Source: Hyaloperonospora brassicae
Lineage: Eukaryota > Oomycota > Peronosporomycetes > Peronosporales > Peronosporaceae
Length of the DNA stretch: 64,000 nucleotides
Direction: 5' to 3'
Assembly (NCBI GenBank): GCA_947650285.1
Contig: CANTFL010001446.1
Coordinates: forward strand, 1 to 64,000
The notes beneath the pieces are model-generated. The model was given only the letters and a program-made list of their open reading frames with translations. It had not been told where the DNA came from and did no database searches. Made by a program: the position numbers and the translations under genes. Below are positions 37,152 to 48,079 of the stretch, one piece after another (position 1 is the first letter of the stretch; each line of letters starts with the position of its first letter).

Positions 37152-40100
37152 ATGTCGTCCGAGCGTGAGAGTCCCGAGGCCATTGTACGTACCAGAAGAG
37201 CCACGTCTTGACGACGTCCATCCTTGTTCCATGTACTTATAACACACCGCTTCGGACCCTGGACGAGGGACTTAGCTCGTTTCTAAAAGCGCGAGATCTG
37301 AAAACCCCTCCATCTTCCTAACAGTCACACGATGTACTGCACAACAGGTCTACGGTGCGCTCGAGCCTCTACTCAAGTACGAGCGCGTCGGTGGCCACTT
37401 CCACGCGATCTTCAAGGACGACTCGCTCAGCTGCATTGCTTTGCACGTCAAGTTTGTGTGTGCAGGGACATACGGGGGCAACGTGCTGCTGCTGGACCTT
37501 GACGGCCGCTTCATACGCCGTCTGCATCAGCACTATAAAAAGGTGAACCAAGTGTGTATTGATGAGACGGGACAGGTACGGGCATTTTATGTGTGAAACG
37601 AGCGACGACTTGGTGGTCGATGTGGCTTCACACTCATCTCTGATGAACACTCACTGCAGTTTATCGCGTCGTGCTCGGACGATGGCACGGTGGCTGTGTA
37701 TACGCTGTTTCCAGTGTCTGATGGTTGTCACGAAGCTCTTGGCCACGACTTGAGTGGCCATCGACATGCCCGTAGTCCGAGCATCAAGGCGGAGAGACGA
37801 AAGAGTTTGGTCGCAAGCACTGGTGGAGAAGTGAACATTTACAACTACACGAGTGCAGTTTATGCCGTGCAGCTGGAAGACCGATACGCTGCAAAGCGTG
37901 ACAAGAGCTTTGCTTGTGGAGGGGTCGCGGGGCAGCTAATTATCAATAAAAAGGGATGGATTCTTGACAAGGAGACGACCGTTCATGAAGGGGAAGGGCC
38001 AGTGCAGCTCATTCGCTGGAAGGACGGACTCGTGGCGTGGGCCAACGACTGGGGAGTGAAAGTATACGACTCAGGAAGTGATCAGCGCGTGACGTATATT
38101 GAACGCCCACCAAACTGTCCGCCGATGGAGCTTTGTCGCTGTCATTTAGAGTGGCAGGGAAGTGATGTTTTGCTCGTTGCGTGGGCGCACACGTTGCGCG
38201 TTGTGTCGTTTAAAAAAGGGCACCCCAAGCCGCCTGCGTCGCCAACTTCAGCTGCTGCGTTAGACGCTGTAGAACATGCATCTGGTGGTGTGACAGCGGA
38301 GGTGGTAGCACTGCTTACATTTGATTTTTTCGTCGCTGGTATTAGTCCGTGGAATGGCGGCTCGGTCGTCTCGGTGCTGGCATTTCGACCGCCTGGATCG
38401 TCTTTTGCATCTACAGGACCCCAAGGAAAGTCAACAAAAGTTGAAGGCGAAGGAGAGAGTGGAGAGATGCCGTATCCAGAAGTGCATGTTGTGCGGTTGA
38501 ATGGCAAACAAGTAAGCGCTGATTTGCTCAACCTCAAGAGCTATCAGCGGCTTCGTGCATCCGACTACATGATGCCAACTCTTTGTTATGCACATGCACC
38601 CCAGTCCAATTTCGAATCGACCGACCCATCCTCCATATATGACGCTGGATATGGTCAACTAGCGTACGTCTGTACTCCAAAGGATGTTGTTATATGTCGA
38701 CTTCGTGATGCGGACGACCGCGTCGAGTGGGCACTGGCGCGGAAGCAGTACGCTAAGGCCCTTGACGTAGCTCTCCATGATCCACGTGCTCTTCGACGCG
38801 TGGTGCTTACCGATGTAATAGAGGTGTATATAGGTAACTTACTACACCAGAAGAAGTACCAGAAGTGCGCTGAAGAGATCCCGCGACTTTTTAGTGGTGG
38901 TAACGAAGAGTACGCGAAGCTTTGGGAAAAGTATGTGTACGTGTTTGCCCAGCGTGGGCAACTGAGCGCAATTGCGCGATACATACCGACGGCAAGCCCA
39001 CGCTTACCTATGGCGCAATACGAAATGGTGCTGAAGCATTTTCTCGATTCGGATCCTGGCCAACTTCTCGAGCTCATCCGCAAGTGGCCTAAGCCAAGGC
39101 GGCAGGATAGTTTGTTTGTGAAGCAGCAGTCTGACGGTGACGCATCTGATGTTGCCCCGGAGTACACCGAAACAACCCACGTGTTTGAGCCGCTTTACGA
39201 TGCCCAGGCATGGATCAACCAGCTAGAAACTGTCGTGCGTCGCCGCCGTATTGCCGAAGCTAACGTAGACCGGTTGAGCGTGGAGACAACATACTTGGTG
39301 GAGGCTTTGGCAGAGCTGTACACGGCTACCGAACAGTATGACAATGCGCTGCGCATATACATAAGTCAAGGCGAGTCCTGTTCGAACAAGGAATTCGCGT
39401 TTAAGCTGATCACTGAGCACCAGTTGTGGTCACTTGTTGCCAATAAGGTGGTCAACCTCATGCGCATTGACAAGGCCATCGCAGTCCGTATGCTCGTGAA
39501 CCAGACGGAACAGCTTAAGATCAGTGATATTGTGGTCCAGCTCGAAGGTGAGCCCGAGTTGTTGCACACGTATCTTCACGAGCTCGTTTTACGCCGCTCG
39601 GGAGAGTACAATACAGAAGTGTACTCGGCACTGCACGAAAAGCAGATTGCACTTTATGCCGAGTACGCGCCAGAGTTCCTGCTGAAATTCTTACAGATGA
39701 GCAACTTTGTTCCGTTGGAGAAGGTAGGTACTGCCCAAGGGCGTTTCGCGGATGATGTTCAGGAAGGGTTCTGACCATTTGCAACTTCAATTTACTGCTT
39801 TCACTTTGTCAGGCCTACAGCTACTGCAGCGAACACAGTCCTCCGCTTTGGGAAACAATGATTTACGTGCTTGGTCGTATGGGACAGCACAAGAAAGCAC
39901 TGGACCTAATTTTGACGCAGCGTCGCGATATTAATCAAGCGATTGAGTTTGTCCAAGAGCACGACACGGGTCTGTGGGATTACCTCATCGACCTGAGCCT
40001 CGCCAGCAAAGACAACGTGGAAGAGCTGTTGAGGTTTGCTTCACAACACAAGGTTGACCCGATCAAGCTGATTCGCAAGGTATGTGCCGTTGCGAGTAGT

Positions 40101-40720
40101 GGCTTGCGAATGTTACTAACGTGGTTGTCGGATGGCAGATACCGGAAGACATGGTGATTGTGAACCTAAAACAACAGCTCATTGCGATCATTGCCAACTA
40201 CCGCCTGCAGGTATGTGTCAAAATGTACGCAATCGTCTCGAATACGCACACGGGCGTGCTAATCTGTTTTTCGTAACAGCAAAACCTGTGTGTCGGCTCT
40301 CGCAAGGTTTTCGACAGTGACCGCATAGAGCTGTTGCATCGGCAAGTCGAAGCGCACAAACGTGGACGTCGCGTTGCCGCGAAAAAGGCGTGTGCTATCT
40401 GTAGCGAATTTTTGCGGGCACCATCGTCTGGCATGGAAACAGTCCACGCGTGTGTGTTTGAGTGCGGCCACTGCTACCACCTCCCGTGTCTCGAAGAAAA
40501 GATGCGTATGTGGAAAAGCGCCAAGGCCGTAGGGTCGAACGATCTGAACCGCGCATTGGGCTGCTTTGTGTGCGACCACAGCACGCGCGAATACGCTCGT
40601 TCCAGTGATTCCCATCGGCTGACAGACGAGCTGACGACTTTGCATGTACGAGGTGTCTCCGAAGTCCAGCTACAGCGTGCAAAGGACAGCCTCCTGAGCG
40701 CTACAAATGTAGCAGAGTGA
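37152..40720 (+). CDS. VPS41: VPS41, HOPS complex subunit
   Basis: HOPS subunit that tethers late endosomes and vacuoles before fusion. Six exons fit GT-AG rules and keep frame: 37,152-37,184, 37,348-37,575, 37,660-39,723, 39,813-40,079, 40,139-40,210 and 40,280-40,720, giving about 1,034 residues. The N-terminal beta-propeller carries family motifs such as CIDETGQFIASCSDDGTVAV, GGVAGQLIINKKGW, VHEGEGPVQLIRWKDGLVAW and GVKVYDSGSDQRVTYIERP. The middle is a helical clathrin-repeat region (PMAQYEMVLKHFLDSDPGQL; RMGQHKKALDLILTQ). The C-terminus has a RING-like zinc module (CAIC, CGHCYHLPC, CFVC). VPS11 also has a RING, but the propeller motifs fit VPS41. The 11-codon first exon is the least certain part, while exons 2-6 are secure. 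It converges on RPS9, with 281 bp between the stops. Confidence 0.92.
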
Positions 40721-41001
40721 CTGCAGACAGACACAAGAGTGTCCTAACATGACACATAACATCAAAACGAGCCATTTCAATCCCTAATGAACTAGCACGT
40801 GCCCATATTTGCATGATTGATTGTATTCATCATCGGCGTCCTCACTGCAGTTTATTTCCAGCGATAGATTGAACTGCACTGTTATCAGCCGACAAATAGT
40901 CAACATCCTCATGGCTTTCGTTCGTCTGCCCGTCCGTTTCCCTCAACATTTTCACTCGACTTTTTTCATGTCGACGCTTGTGCCAATGTCACACTCGACA
41001 C

Positions 41002-41583
41002 TTACTCGTCGTCATCATCTCCTGCACCGGCAGCTGCACGCTGCGCTGCACGGCGACGCGCGACACGTCCCGGACGTCCTTGTCCGTACGGGGACGTGAC
41101 AGCAAAGTCAATGTGCTTCTCCGAGTCCATGCGCACAAGGAACGAAGGCACGTCCACGAGCTGCTTGCCGACACGAATGTGGCGCTGTTTGATCAGCACG
41201 CGCGCGTGATGGATCGACTTGGCCAAATTCTGCTTGAACACCTTGGTCTGGAGACGACGTTCGAGCAGCTTCTGCACGTTGAGACGCAAGACAAAGTCCA
41301 GCTCGTTCTCGTCTTCCGACAACATGCCGTAGCGCTTGAGCCGACGCAGCAGCGCCGAGCCTTCAAACAGCCGCTTCGGGTCTTTTGGGTCCAGCGTCAG
41401 CAGTTCCCGCGCAGCTTTGCGGAGCTTCGACAGCGCGTACTGCACGCGCCAAATCTCGCGCTTGCAGCGAAGGCCGTACTCGCCCAAGAGCTTGAGCTCC
41501 TGGTCGAGGCGTTCCTTTTCGAACGCACGGGACGGCGTGCGGTACGTCTTGCGGTAGTTGCGGTGGCGCGAGATCTTGGGCAT
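41002..41583 (-). CDS. RPS9: 40S ribosomal protein S9 (uS4)
   Basis: Intronless 193-residue protein of the small ribosomal subunit, which binds 18S rRNA early in assembly and helps decoding accuracy. The start [19 protein letters not shown] is typical. The frame is open for 30 codons further upstream, but that part is not conserved in character, so the ATG at 41,583 is chosen. Family landmarks are [31 protein letters not shown], the S4 RNA-binding core [11 protein letters not shown]...[19 protein letters not shown] and [15 protein letters not shown]. The acidic GDDDDE tail ends the protein. It is head-to-head with prohibitin-2. Confidence 0.97.
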   Translation of the reverse strand: MPKISRHRNYRKTYRTPSRAFEKERLDQELKLLGEYGLRCKREIWRVQYALSKLRKAARELLTLDPKDPKRLFEGSALLRRLKRYGMLSEDENELDFVLRLNVQKLLERRLQTKVFKQNLAKSIHHARVLIKQRHIRVGKQLVDVPSFLVRMDSEKHIDFAVTSPYGQGRPGRVARRRAAQRAAAGAGDDDDE

Positions 41584-42013
41584 CGTGGCGTCACGGGTGG
41601 CGGAGCTGGCAGGAGGGAAGTGAGTCCAGGGACCGAACGGCGGCGGATGCTGTGCGGGAGAAGAGGCAGACAAAAAGCGTCACGACGACGACGTTGGGCT
41701 TGACGTACGAGTGACTGACTGACGAGAACGAGCGCGGGGGTGGGTGGGTGGCGCGCACAGCACGGCGCGCGGCTGGTGCGACAAGACTTCGGGGAGCCAC
41801 CAATCTATAGCAGCCAATCCGGGCGCGGGAAGTTGCGCGTTCTGGCCAATGGCGCGCGTGCCAGCGCCCCGCCCGCGCCTCCGCGAATGAACGAGTGGTA
41901 GAGGGGCGAGGCACGCACCGGATTGGCTGAAATCGACGACCATCGCGCTCTTGGCGTGGCCCGCACGGCCGCGCTCGAGAGCGCTATTCTGCTTCTCAAC
42001 GCGGTCGTCGCCC
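41584..42013. promoter_or_regulatory. Divergent intergenic region RPS9 / prohibitin-2
   Basis: The two start codons are 430 bp apart on opposite strands, so both promoters must lie in or near this GC-rich stretch. A CTCGTTCATTCGCGG string on the minus strand near 41,885-41,900 resembles an oomycete initiator (TCATTY). I cannot place transcription starts, and a 5' untranslated intron for RPS9 is possible. Confidence 0.45.
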
Positions 42014-43130
42014 ATGGACAAGGGCAAAGCAGCGATGGAGAACATGAAGAACCTCAAGATGCCGCCGGGCAGCAAGGGGCCGGCGACGGCACTGGCCAAA
42101 GTCGCCGTTGTCACGGGCGCTGCGATCTACGGCGCGTACCTGTCCATCTACAACGTCCCCCCCGGCCACCGAGCCGTCGTCTACAGCCGCATTGACGGCG
42201 TGGGGCAGCAGGTGATCGAGCAGGGCACGCACTTTCTCGTGCCGTGGCTGCAACGTCCGCTCATTATGGACGTCCGCACGCGTCCGCGCACGTACGCGTC
42301 ACTGACGGGCACGAAGGACCTGCAGATGATCAACATTTCGATCCGTGTGCTGTCGAAACCCGACCGTGCGCGGCTGCAGTGGCTGTACCAGAACTTGGGC
42401 ATGGGTACGACCGTCGGGAGAATTGGATAAGGTTACAGGGCGGGGAGAAGTGTATGTGGTTGTAGAGGGTTTGACACGCATTGTGTGTATGTGTGTGTGT
42501 GGTTACAGATTTCGACGACAAGGTGCTACCTTCGATCGTCAATGAAGTGACGAAGCAAGTGGTCGCGCAGTTCACAGCAGCAGAACTCATTTTCCAGCGT
42601 GACCACGTGAGCCGTCTCATCATTGAGAACCTGGTACGTGCCGTAGACGCTCGAGGTGTAACGGTGTAGAAAGGTGAATTATGCAACAGAGATGCTCAGA
42701 TATGACCTCTTTTGCTATAATGTAGAAACGACGCGCCGATCGCTTTGCGATCATGCTGGAGGACGTGTCGATCATTCATTTGACGTTTGGTGCCGAGTAC
42801 ACGGCTGCTATTGAGGCCAAGCAAGTGGCGCAGCAAGACGCGGAACGCGCTCGATTCATCGTGGAGCGTGCCATCCAAGAGAAGAAGAGCACGGTCATTC
42901 GTGCGCTTGGTGTGGCCAAGTCGGCTGAGCTGGTTGGCGAAGCCATTCAGAAGAACCCGGCGTTTGTGCAGCTGCGTCGTCTGGACGCTGCAAAGGAGAT
43001 TGCCACCGTCATCTCGCGCTCGGCCAACAAGGTGTACTTGAACTCGGACTCTCTGCTGCTCAATATCCTGCACGACACGGACCAGTCCTCGTACGTGTGC
43101 CAGCTGCAGTCGTCTATGTTTGCATCGTAA
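42014..43130 (+). CDS. PHB2: Prohibitin-2
   Basis: Inner mitochondrial membrane scaffold that forms rings with prohibitin-1 and regulates protease and cristae function. Three exons keep frame: 42,014-42,404, 42,509-42,633 and 42,726-43,130, giving 306 residues. The first intron splits a codon that becomes GAT (NLGM-DFDDKVLPS). A single membrane anchor lies around residues 22-42 (VAVVTGAAIYGAYLS). The SPFH/band-7 domain follows, with PPGHRAVVYSRIDGV, GTHFLVPWLQRPLIMDVRTR, DDKVLPSIVNEVTKQVVAQF and MLEDVSIIHLTFGAEYTAAI. A coiled coil (AIEAKQVAQQDAERARFIVE) and the KNPAFVQLRRLDAAKEIA block complete the family pattern. Prohibitin-1 is excluded by the N-terminal extension and the YSRIDGV motif. Confidence 0.96.
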
Positions 43131-43555
43131 TGCATGCTCATGTCACATGGTTGGTGTTGCTATCTATATGCTGTGCAGGTTCAGCAAGAAGAAATAAGCC
43201 GATGCAAGCAGGACAGCTGTGACGTTGAGCAGTGCAGATGCAGCAGTGACCTTTGATACGATCAAGTGGGAGGCAGATTCGTTGAGCAAAGGCAGATGCG
43301 CTACCTAAGAGCAGAGTCGCTAAGCGAAAGGTAGAAAATTGAAACTCAATCGTCGTTATGTGATGCGAGGTAGTGTGGTGGTGATATGGCAATTTCGTTT
43401 AAGTAAACCGCAGAGCCGTTCAGTCAGCTGCAGGTTTGTTGTGCAAGCAAAATTGTTTTGTAAACTGCAGATGCGTAATGGAAGCAGATTTGTCAAATCA
43501 ACCGAAGGTGTGTCATGAGGAGCAAGTCGTTCAGTCAACCATAGGTTGGATAAAA
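43131..43555. other. Intergenic region 3' of prohibitin-2
   Basis: Likely 3' untranslated region and spacer. It holds several imperfect repeats of CGCAGAGCCGTTCAGT-like and GCAGATTTGT-like character. No gene seen. Confidence 0.5.
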
Positions 43556-44625
43556 AAAGGGAAATAAAAAAATGTTCCATTTAATCACGAAAATAAAAAA
43601 TGCCCAGATAATTGGAAAATAAAAAAATGTCCAGATAATTGGAAATTAAAATGATTGCTCCACGTCTTACTAAATTCGACTTAATGTGGTACACAAAAGC
43701 AGAATCATGATGCAGCCACACTTCAACTAACTCAAGCGCAGCACATCGATACAAGTTCTGGTTCTGGTTACGATGGTCCTCAACGCAATTTGTATGACCA
43801 CGATGCAACTTACTATAACCCCTCACAATAGGTGCTGGCAATTCAGAGTGCAAGTAGCTTAAATCCCGTCGTTATATTTAACCGTTTCATTAGTCTTCAA
43901 CGCAGCTCGGTAGAGAAGCACCACACTCGTCTTTTTCTAGCTATGCACAGACGCACACGTACACTGTTCATCATTGAGCACCAGCACGCGCGTGTTGCGG
44001 GCGTTCGTGCACGCGACTCCATCCACTGCAACGACTGCATCTCGCATCAAAAAGAAGCAGAAGCAGCATCAATCGAGCAACAATAACAGCAACCGCAGCA
44101 CTTACAACAACAACAACAGCAGCAGAAACAGCATTGCAGCATCAACAATAGCAATTGAAAAACAACTATAACAAAAGTATTATCATTAATATCAAGAACA
44201 TTAGCACCGATTGAATGTGTTTACGGCCGCGATCGATGATATGAAGACGCGTTTACATCCTCATATCTCGCATCTTCGCCTGCAACTGGTGGCTGCAAGC
44301 GCTGCACGCCCGCGGAAGAACCATCTTTGCGGTTTCCCAAACAGGGCGGGTATTGGTCGCGGCCGTAAAATGGAAAAACGAAAATGATTAAGGACGTGCG
44401 ATGCTATGTGTGCCACACTAACGTGAGATTATTAGGACGTGGGGCCGTTTTTATTTTCCAATTATCTGGCCCATTTTTCAATTACCTAGAGCATTTTTTA
44501 TTTTCCGATTATCTGAGGCATATTTATTATCCAATTATCTGAGGCATTTTTTCAATTATCTGGGGCATTTCTTTATTTTCGTGATGGAATGGGGCATTTT
44601 TTTATTTTCCTACTAAAAAATCATT
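43556..44625. mobile_element. Non-autonomous element with long imperfect terminal inverted repeats
   Basis: The left end (43,556-43,720) and the reverse complement of the right end (44,400-44,625) share, in order, GAAATAAAAAAATG, a CCAT..ATCACGAAAATAAA block, several CCCAGATAATTGG units, CCACGTCYTA and TGTGGYACACA. The right end carries about five AGATAATTGG-type units and the left end two, so the inverted repeats are length-variable. A possible target duplication is TAAAAAA on each side. No transposase is present. The interior has a CAA/CAG-rich stretch. It sits between prohibitin-2 and TIM23 without disrupting either. Confidence 0.65.
44050..44150 (+). repeat. CAA/CAG-rich low-complexity tract
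   Basis: Runs of CAA and CAG inside the inverted-repeat element give glutamine-, asparagine- or serine-rich readings depending on frame. No supported gene uses it. Confidence 0.7.
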
Positions 44626-44977
44626 TTGTAATGTGCACCGTCGAAGTGGTATCATGCAGATTTGTGAAGCGAACCGCATTTGTGGACCTGGATAGAGCAG
44701 AGTTGCAAATGCCAGGAGCAACTTGTGCTGGGTGGTTGTTGGGGTGAATGAGATCGGCTCGGTACCTCGTTCACGTGTACCACACAGCTGTTCATAAGTA
44801 CGGATTATCTTCGGAAGAGCAAGCTCCTTCCTTGCACCCTCCCTCCCAAATGCACGTGCACCACACAGAGATCGACTTTTCGAACCACCGGTTCCGTGGC
44901 TCGAAACCCAACCACCAACTCGTCTGCCGTCGAGACGCCGCCCTCAACTCACCCATCGGGTCGCGCGTCACACGAAC

Positions 44978-45744
44978 ATGAGCAGCTGGAACTCGAACGA
45001 CCAATGGCAGGACTCGGGTTCGTCCTCCCCCTCCGCATCCGCAGCCGACTCGGGCTTCGACTCGAGCGCAACGAGCGGTCTCGAGTTCCCGATTCTGCCC
45101 ACGATTCCCTCGGGCAGCATTGACATTAGCGCCATCGCGCCAGTCTTTGGCGTCGCCTCGTACGACGACGACGCCGATTACTTGGACTATGACAAGGCCG
45201 GGCGGCCGTTCATGGAGCAAATGAGTGGCTCATGTGGCACTGCTTATTTCTCTGGCATCCTCGGTGGAGGGGCGTACGGGGCTTTGCGGGGCTTCTCGCG
45301 CTCGCCCAGCACCAAGTTTAAAATTCGCATGAACTCGCTCATGAACGGCGCTGCGACCCGCGGCTCGAAGGCCGGCAACGCATTGGGCTGTCTGGGTACG
45401 TGACAACGACTCGACTTGCTGGTTAGCTGGTATTGCACGAGCGAGTACGGTGTGGCTTAACTGACGGACATGTGTGTTTGACAATGGATGGTGTCGTTCT
45501 TTTGTTGTTTGTTGTTGTGGCTATAGCGATGATCTACAAGGCCTTTGAGTACGTGGCCGACTCGGCCGAGATTGAAAACATTGTCAAGCTTGACCAGGTG
45601 ACGCCTATTCTAGCATCAGCAGCCACTGGTGTGTTTTACAAGTCGACAGCAGGCCCGAAGGCAATGGTGCTGGCTGGTGCACTCGGTGCTGGACTCATGA
45701 CAGTGGTGCAGTTTGGTATCAAGCCGTTTTACCCGCGACTGTAG
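44978..45744 (+). CDS. TIM23: TIM23, mitochondrial inner-membrane import channel
   Basis: Channel-forming subunit of the presequence translocase. Two exons, 44,978-45,395 and 45,527-45,744, join a split GCG codon (GCL-AMIYKAF) and give 211 residues. The N-terminal third is acidic and serine-rich (SSWNSNDQWQDSGSSS), as expected for the intermembrane-space receptor part, and includes YLDYDKAGRPFMEQMSGSCG. The Tim17/22/23 domain follows with glycine-rich membrane helices: YFSGILGGGAYGALRGF, RMNSLMNGAATRGSKAGNAL, AMIYKAFEYV and TPILASAATGVFYKSTAGPK. The last hydrophobic segment ends IKPFYPRL. Tim17 and Tim22 are less likely because of the long acidic N-terminus. Confidence 0.93.
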
Positions 45745-46105
45745 AAGATCTTTTGAATATTAGCTGTTGCTGCTGTCTTATCCTTCGAGCGAGTGTAGCC
45801 CGATCTAGTTAGTGTAGGTGCCAGCGCGTCCTTCAGTAAGTGGGCTGCTGGAACGCAGAGAGAGGGACCGTGTGGTCTGGAGTAGCGACGACGTGCTGTT
45901 GGAGTGGCCCAGAGTGTGGCCACGCGCGCACGGCGGTCTGAGTTAACTAAATACAGTACGTCTGGTTTGCCAGTTTTTTACTTCGTGGTAGTCAGCGATT
46001 GCGTGCGTCGAGCAGCGCCTGCTGTCCGGTTTGCCCCGCCTCACTGTCTCATCGCCTCGTTCGCGCCACTTAAGCACGACTTCAAGCGTTTCACCAGTTG
46101 CCCGC

Positions 46106-48079
46106 ATGTTCACGGCCGAGCTGCTCGACCTCAAGACTGCGCTCCAGTGCACGTTAACGCGCCTAAGTACGGCGCTCACCACGTCCGAAGACGACGGCGA
46201 CCATCACTGTCCATCACGAGCGGCTGCACCTACGACTGCACGAGCGACAGCGTCGACAGGACATGAGCGACAAGACCTTTCCAGGCCATGGCCTCGCCAC
46301 GAGTTGAGGCGAAAAGTAGCAGCAGCGTCGACCGAACGGCGAGCGCTCGAGCGGCAGCTGCAGCACCAGCGACAGACGCTGGACGCGATGGCGCAGAAGC
46401 GACGGACGGACCGACGGCGGCGGACCGCGTGGCAGCGAGCGATGGCGCAGCTGCAGGAGCAGCAGACGCAGATTCGACAGGAGTTGGAGCGTGTTGCGGC
46501 AGGCACAGACGTGATGGAGCGACAGGGCGCAGAAGCAGATGGAGACAGTTGTTGCAAAGGGATTCCAATGGTCGGGAAAGAGACGACGAGGACGACGACG
46601 CGTTGCGTGGACGATACATTGCGTGGGCAGCAGACGCAGACGTATTCGATTGGTGGCGTCGTGACGCTCGAGCCATTGGCTCGTTTGAAGTGGGAGAAGC
46701 ACGAGAAGGAGGAGCGGAAGCCAAAGCAGCAACAAACATCTGCTCGGCGAGTGGATGCGGTGGCGTGGTTGAAACAGAACGCGTCGTTCGGTTCAGCAGT
46801 AGTAGAAGAGAAAGAAGGCGACGATGAAGAGGACGACGACGTGGGTACTTGTAGAAGAGACATGGACCAGCTGCGGAGACTGCGCTGTTCAAAGCGCCCA
46901 CCTGACGCGTTGACTGACGTGTTTTTGCTGCAATTGAAGTTTGCCGAGACGATGCTGAAGCTTGAAAAGTCAGTGCAGATGCGCGATCAGTTGCTTCGGG
47001 GATGTCGGACGACAAGCAGGACAGGAACGCCAGCGAAAGCAAAGTTGGGGCAAGATTGTTCGTGTTGCAGACAGGCAAGATGGTCTAGTGAGCGTGAAGG
47101 CAGTAGCGACGAATCGGTCAGCTCCTCTTCATTGTCCTCTCTCAAGTCCACGCCGTCTTGTGGTCAAAAGTTACGGACGCGATGCCCGGATCTTCGAGAC
47201 CCCGGAGCGACTATAGCTGAGAAATATGTACCTTCTTCGTTAGGTGCAGATAATTCACCTAGCCCGGAGCTGGCCGGGGTGGCATCGATGTCCTCGATTA
47301 CGACACCACCTCGTGATTCTCCCGAGGAAAGTTGGAACAGTGATTGCGGACATGACTTGTTTGACGGACAAGAGTCGCAGACTTACGAAACTCCGACAAC
47401 AGGGAGTAGCGGGACCACTCCGACCACTGGGAGTGATCAAAAGTCTGCATCTTCGATGTCGAAGCAGGTTCGCTTCGGCAACGATGCGTACTCTACTCCA
47501 GTGCTTGCCCGTAAGTTCAATTTCGATGGCCCGTCGGTTGACGACGACGACGATGGTGAGGAAGAGGAGCACAAGGAAGAGAGTGAGAGCATTTTGAGCT
47601 TTCTGGGAGGATCAGTTGTAAGCAGCACAGAGCTGAACGAGGTGTCATTTTTGCGGGCCTTCGAGCACTTCCGTCGAGAGCTACATTTGTCTGAGCTGAC
47701 CAACGCTCCCGTCGACCCTTCCCTTGTGCGGAAACTGTTTGCAGAACCACATTTGGCCGAGCCTGATGAACCGAATAGCACCATGCGGCCTGTCATTGAA
47801 GGGGCTCAGGACAGTGTTGATAAGTTGACTATCAAAGACGATGGTTGCGACGACATTGCGACGGTCCCAGGGCTAGCAGGTTTGAGCATCCCAGAGTTGC
47901 AGGAGCGACGCAGACAACTCTGTTTGGACATCCAAGCCGCGAGTGCTCAGCTTGTTCTAAACTCTGGCAGGATGCTAGATGTGACTAGATCGCCGGACGT
48001 GAAACAGACTCGGGACCGCTTGATGTCGATGAGAGATGATGTCAAGTTGATCGACGCACGATTGAGTGGTTTGCAATGA
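46106..48079 (+). CDS. Hypothetical coiled-coil protein, 657 residues
   Basis: Single-exon open frame. The ATG at 46,106 (MFTAELLDLKTAL) is the first methionine. The frame is open upstream to about 46,031 without another ATG. Residues about 70-150 form a strong arginine/glutamine-rich coiled coil (ERRALERQLQHQRQTLDAMA). A low-complexity serine, threonine and acidic middle part follows, with EEKEGDDEEDDDVGT and DDDDDGEEEEHKEESES. A second helical part near the C-terminus contains LQERRRQLCLDIQAA and MRDDVKLIDARLSGLQ. There is no enzyme motif, signal peptide or membrane segment. It is probably a cytoplasmic or cytoskeletal structural protein, but function is unknown. Long shadow frames on the other strand arise from its repetitive GAC/GCG-rich codons. 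Confidence 0.75.
   Translation: MFTAELLDLKTALQCTLTRLSTALTTSEDDGDHHCPSRAAAPTTARATASTGHERQDLSRPWPRHELRRKVAAASTERRALERQLQHQRQTLDAMAQKRRTDRRRRTAWQRAMAQLQEQQTQIRQELERVAAGTDVMERQGAEADGDSCCKGIPMVGKETTRTTTRCVDDTLRGQQTQTYSIGGVVTLEPLARLKWEKHEKEERKPKQQQTSARRVDAVAWLKQNASFGSAVVEEKEGDDEEDDDVGTCRRDMDQLRRLRCSKRPPDALTDVFLLQLKFAETMLKLEKSVQMRDQLLRGCRTTSRTGTPAKAKLGQDCSCCRQARWSSEREGSSDESVSSSSLSSLKSTPSCGQKLRTRCPDLRDPGATIAEKYVPSSLGADNSPSPELAGVASMSSITTPPRDSPEESWNSDCGHDLFDGQESQTYETPTTGSSGTTPTTGSDQKSASSMSKQVRFGNDAYSTPVLARKFNFDGPSVDDDDDGEEEEHKEESESILSFLGGSVVSSTELNEVSFLRAFEHFRRELHLSELTNAPVDPSLVRKLFAEPHLAEPDEPNSTMRPVIEGAQDSVDKLTIKDDGCDDIATVPGLAGLSIPELQERRRQLCLDIQAASAQLVLNSGRMLDVTRSPDVKQTRDRLMSMRDDVKLIDARLSGLQ

Noticed and set aside
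37355..37753. Serine/arginine-rich frames over the start of VPS41
   Set aside because: They are out of frame with the VPS41 propeller exons and vanish once the introns at 37,185-37,347 and 37,576-37,659 are assigned.
40978..41703. 241-codon plus-strand frame
   Set aside because: It is the antisense shadow of RPS9.
46204..47078. Long minus-strand frames of 219, 173 and 282 codons
   Set aside because: They lie inside the plus-strand coiled-coil gene and have serine- or arginine-biased composition expected from its codon pattern. No motif or start context supports them.
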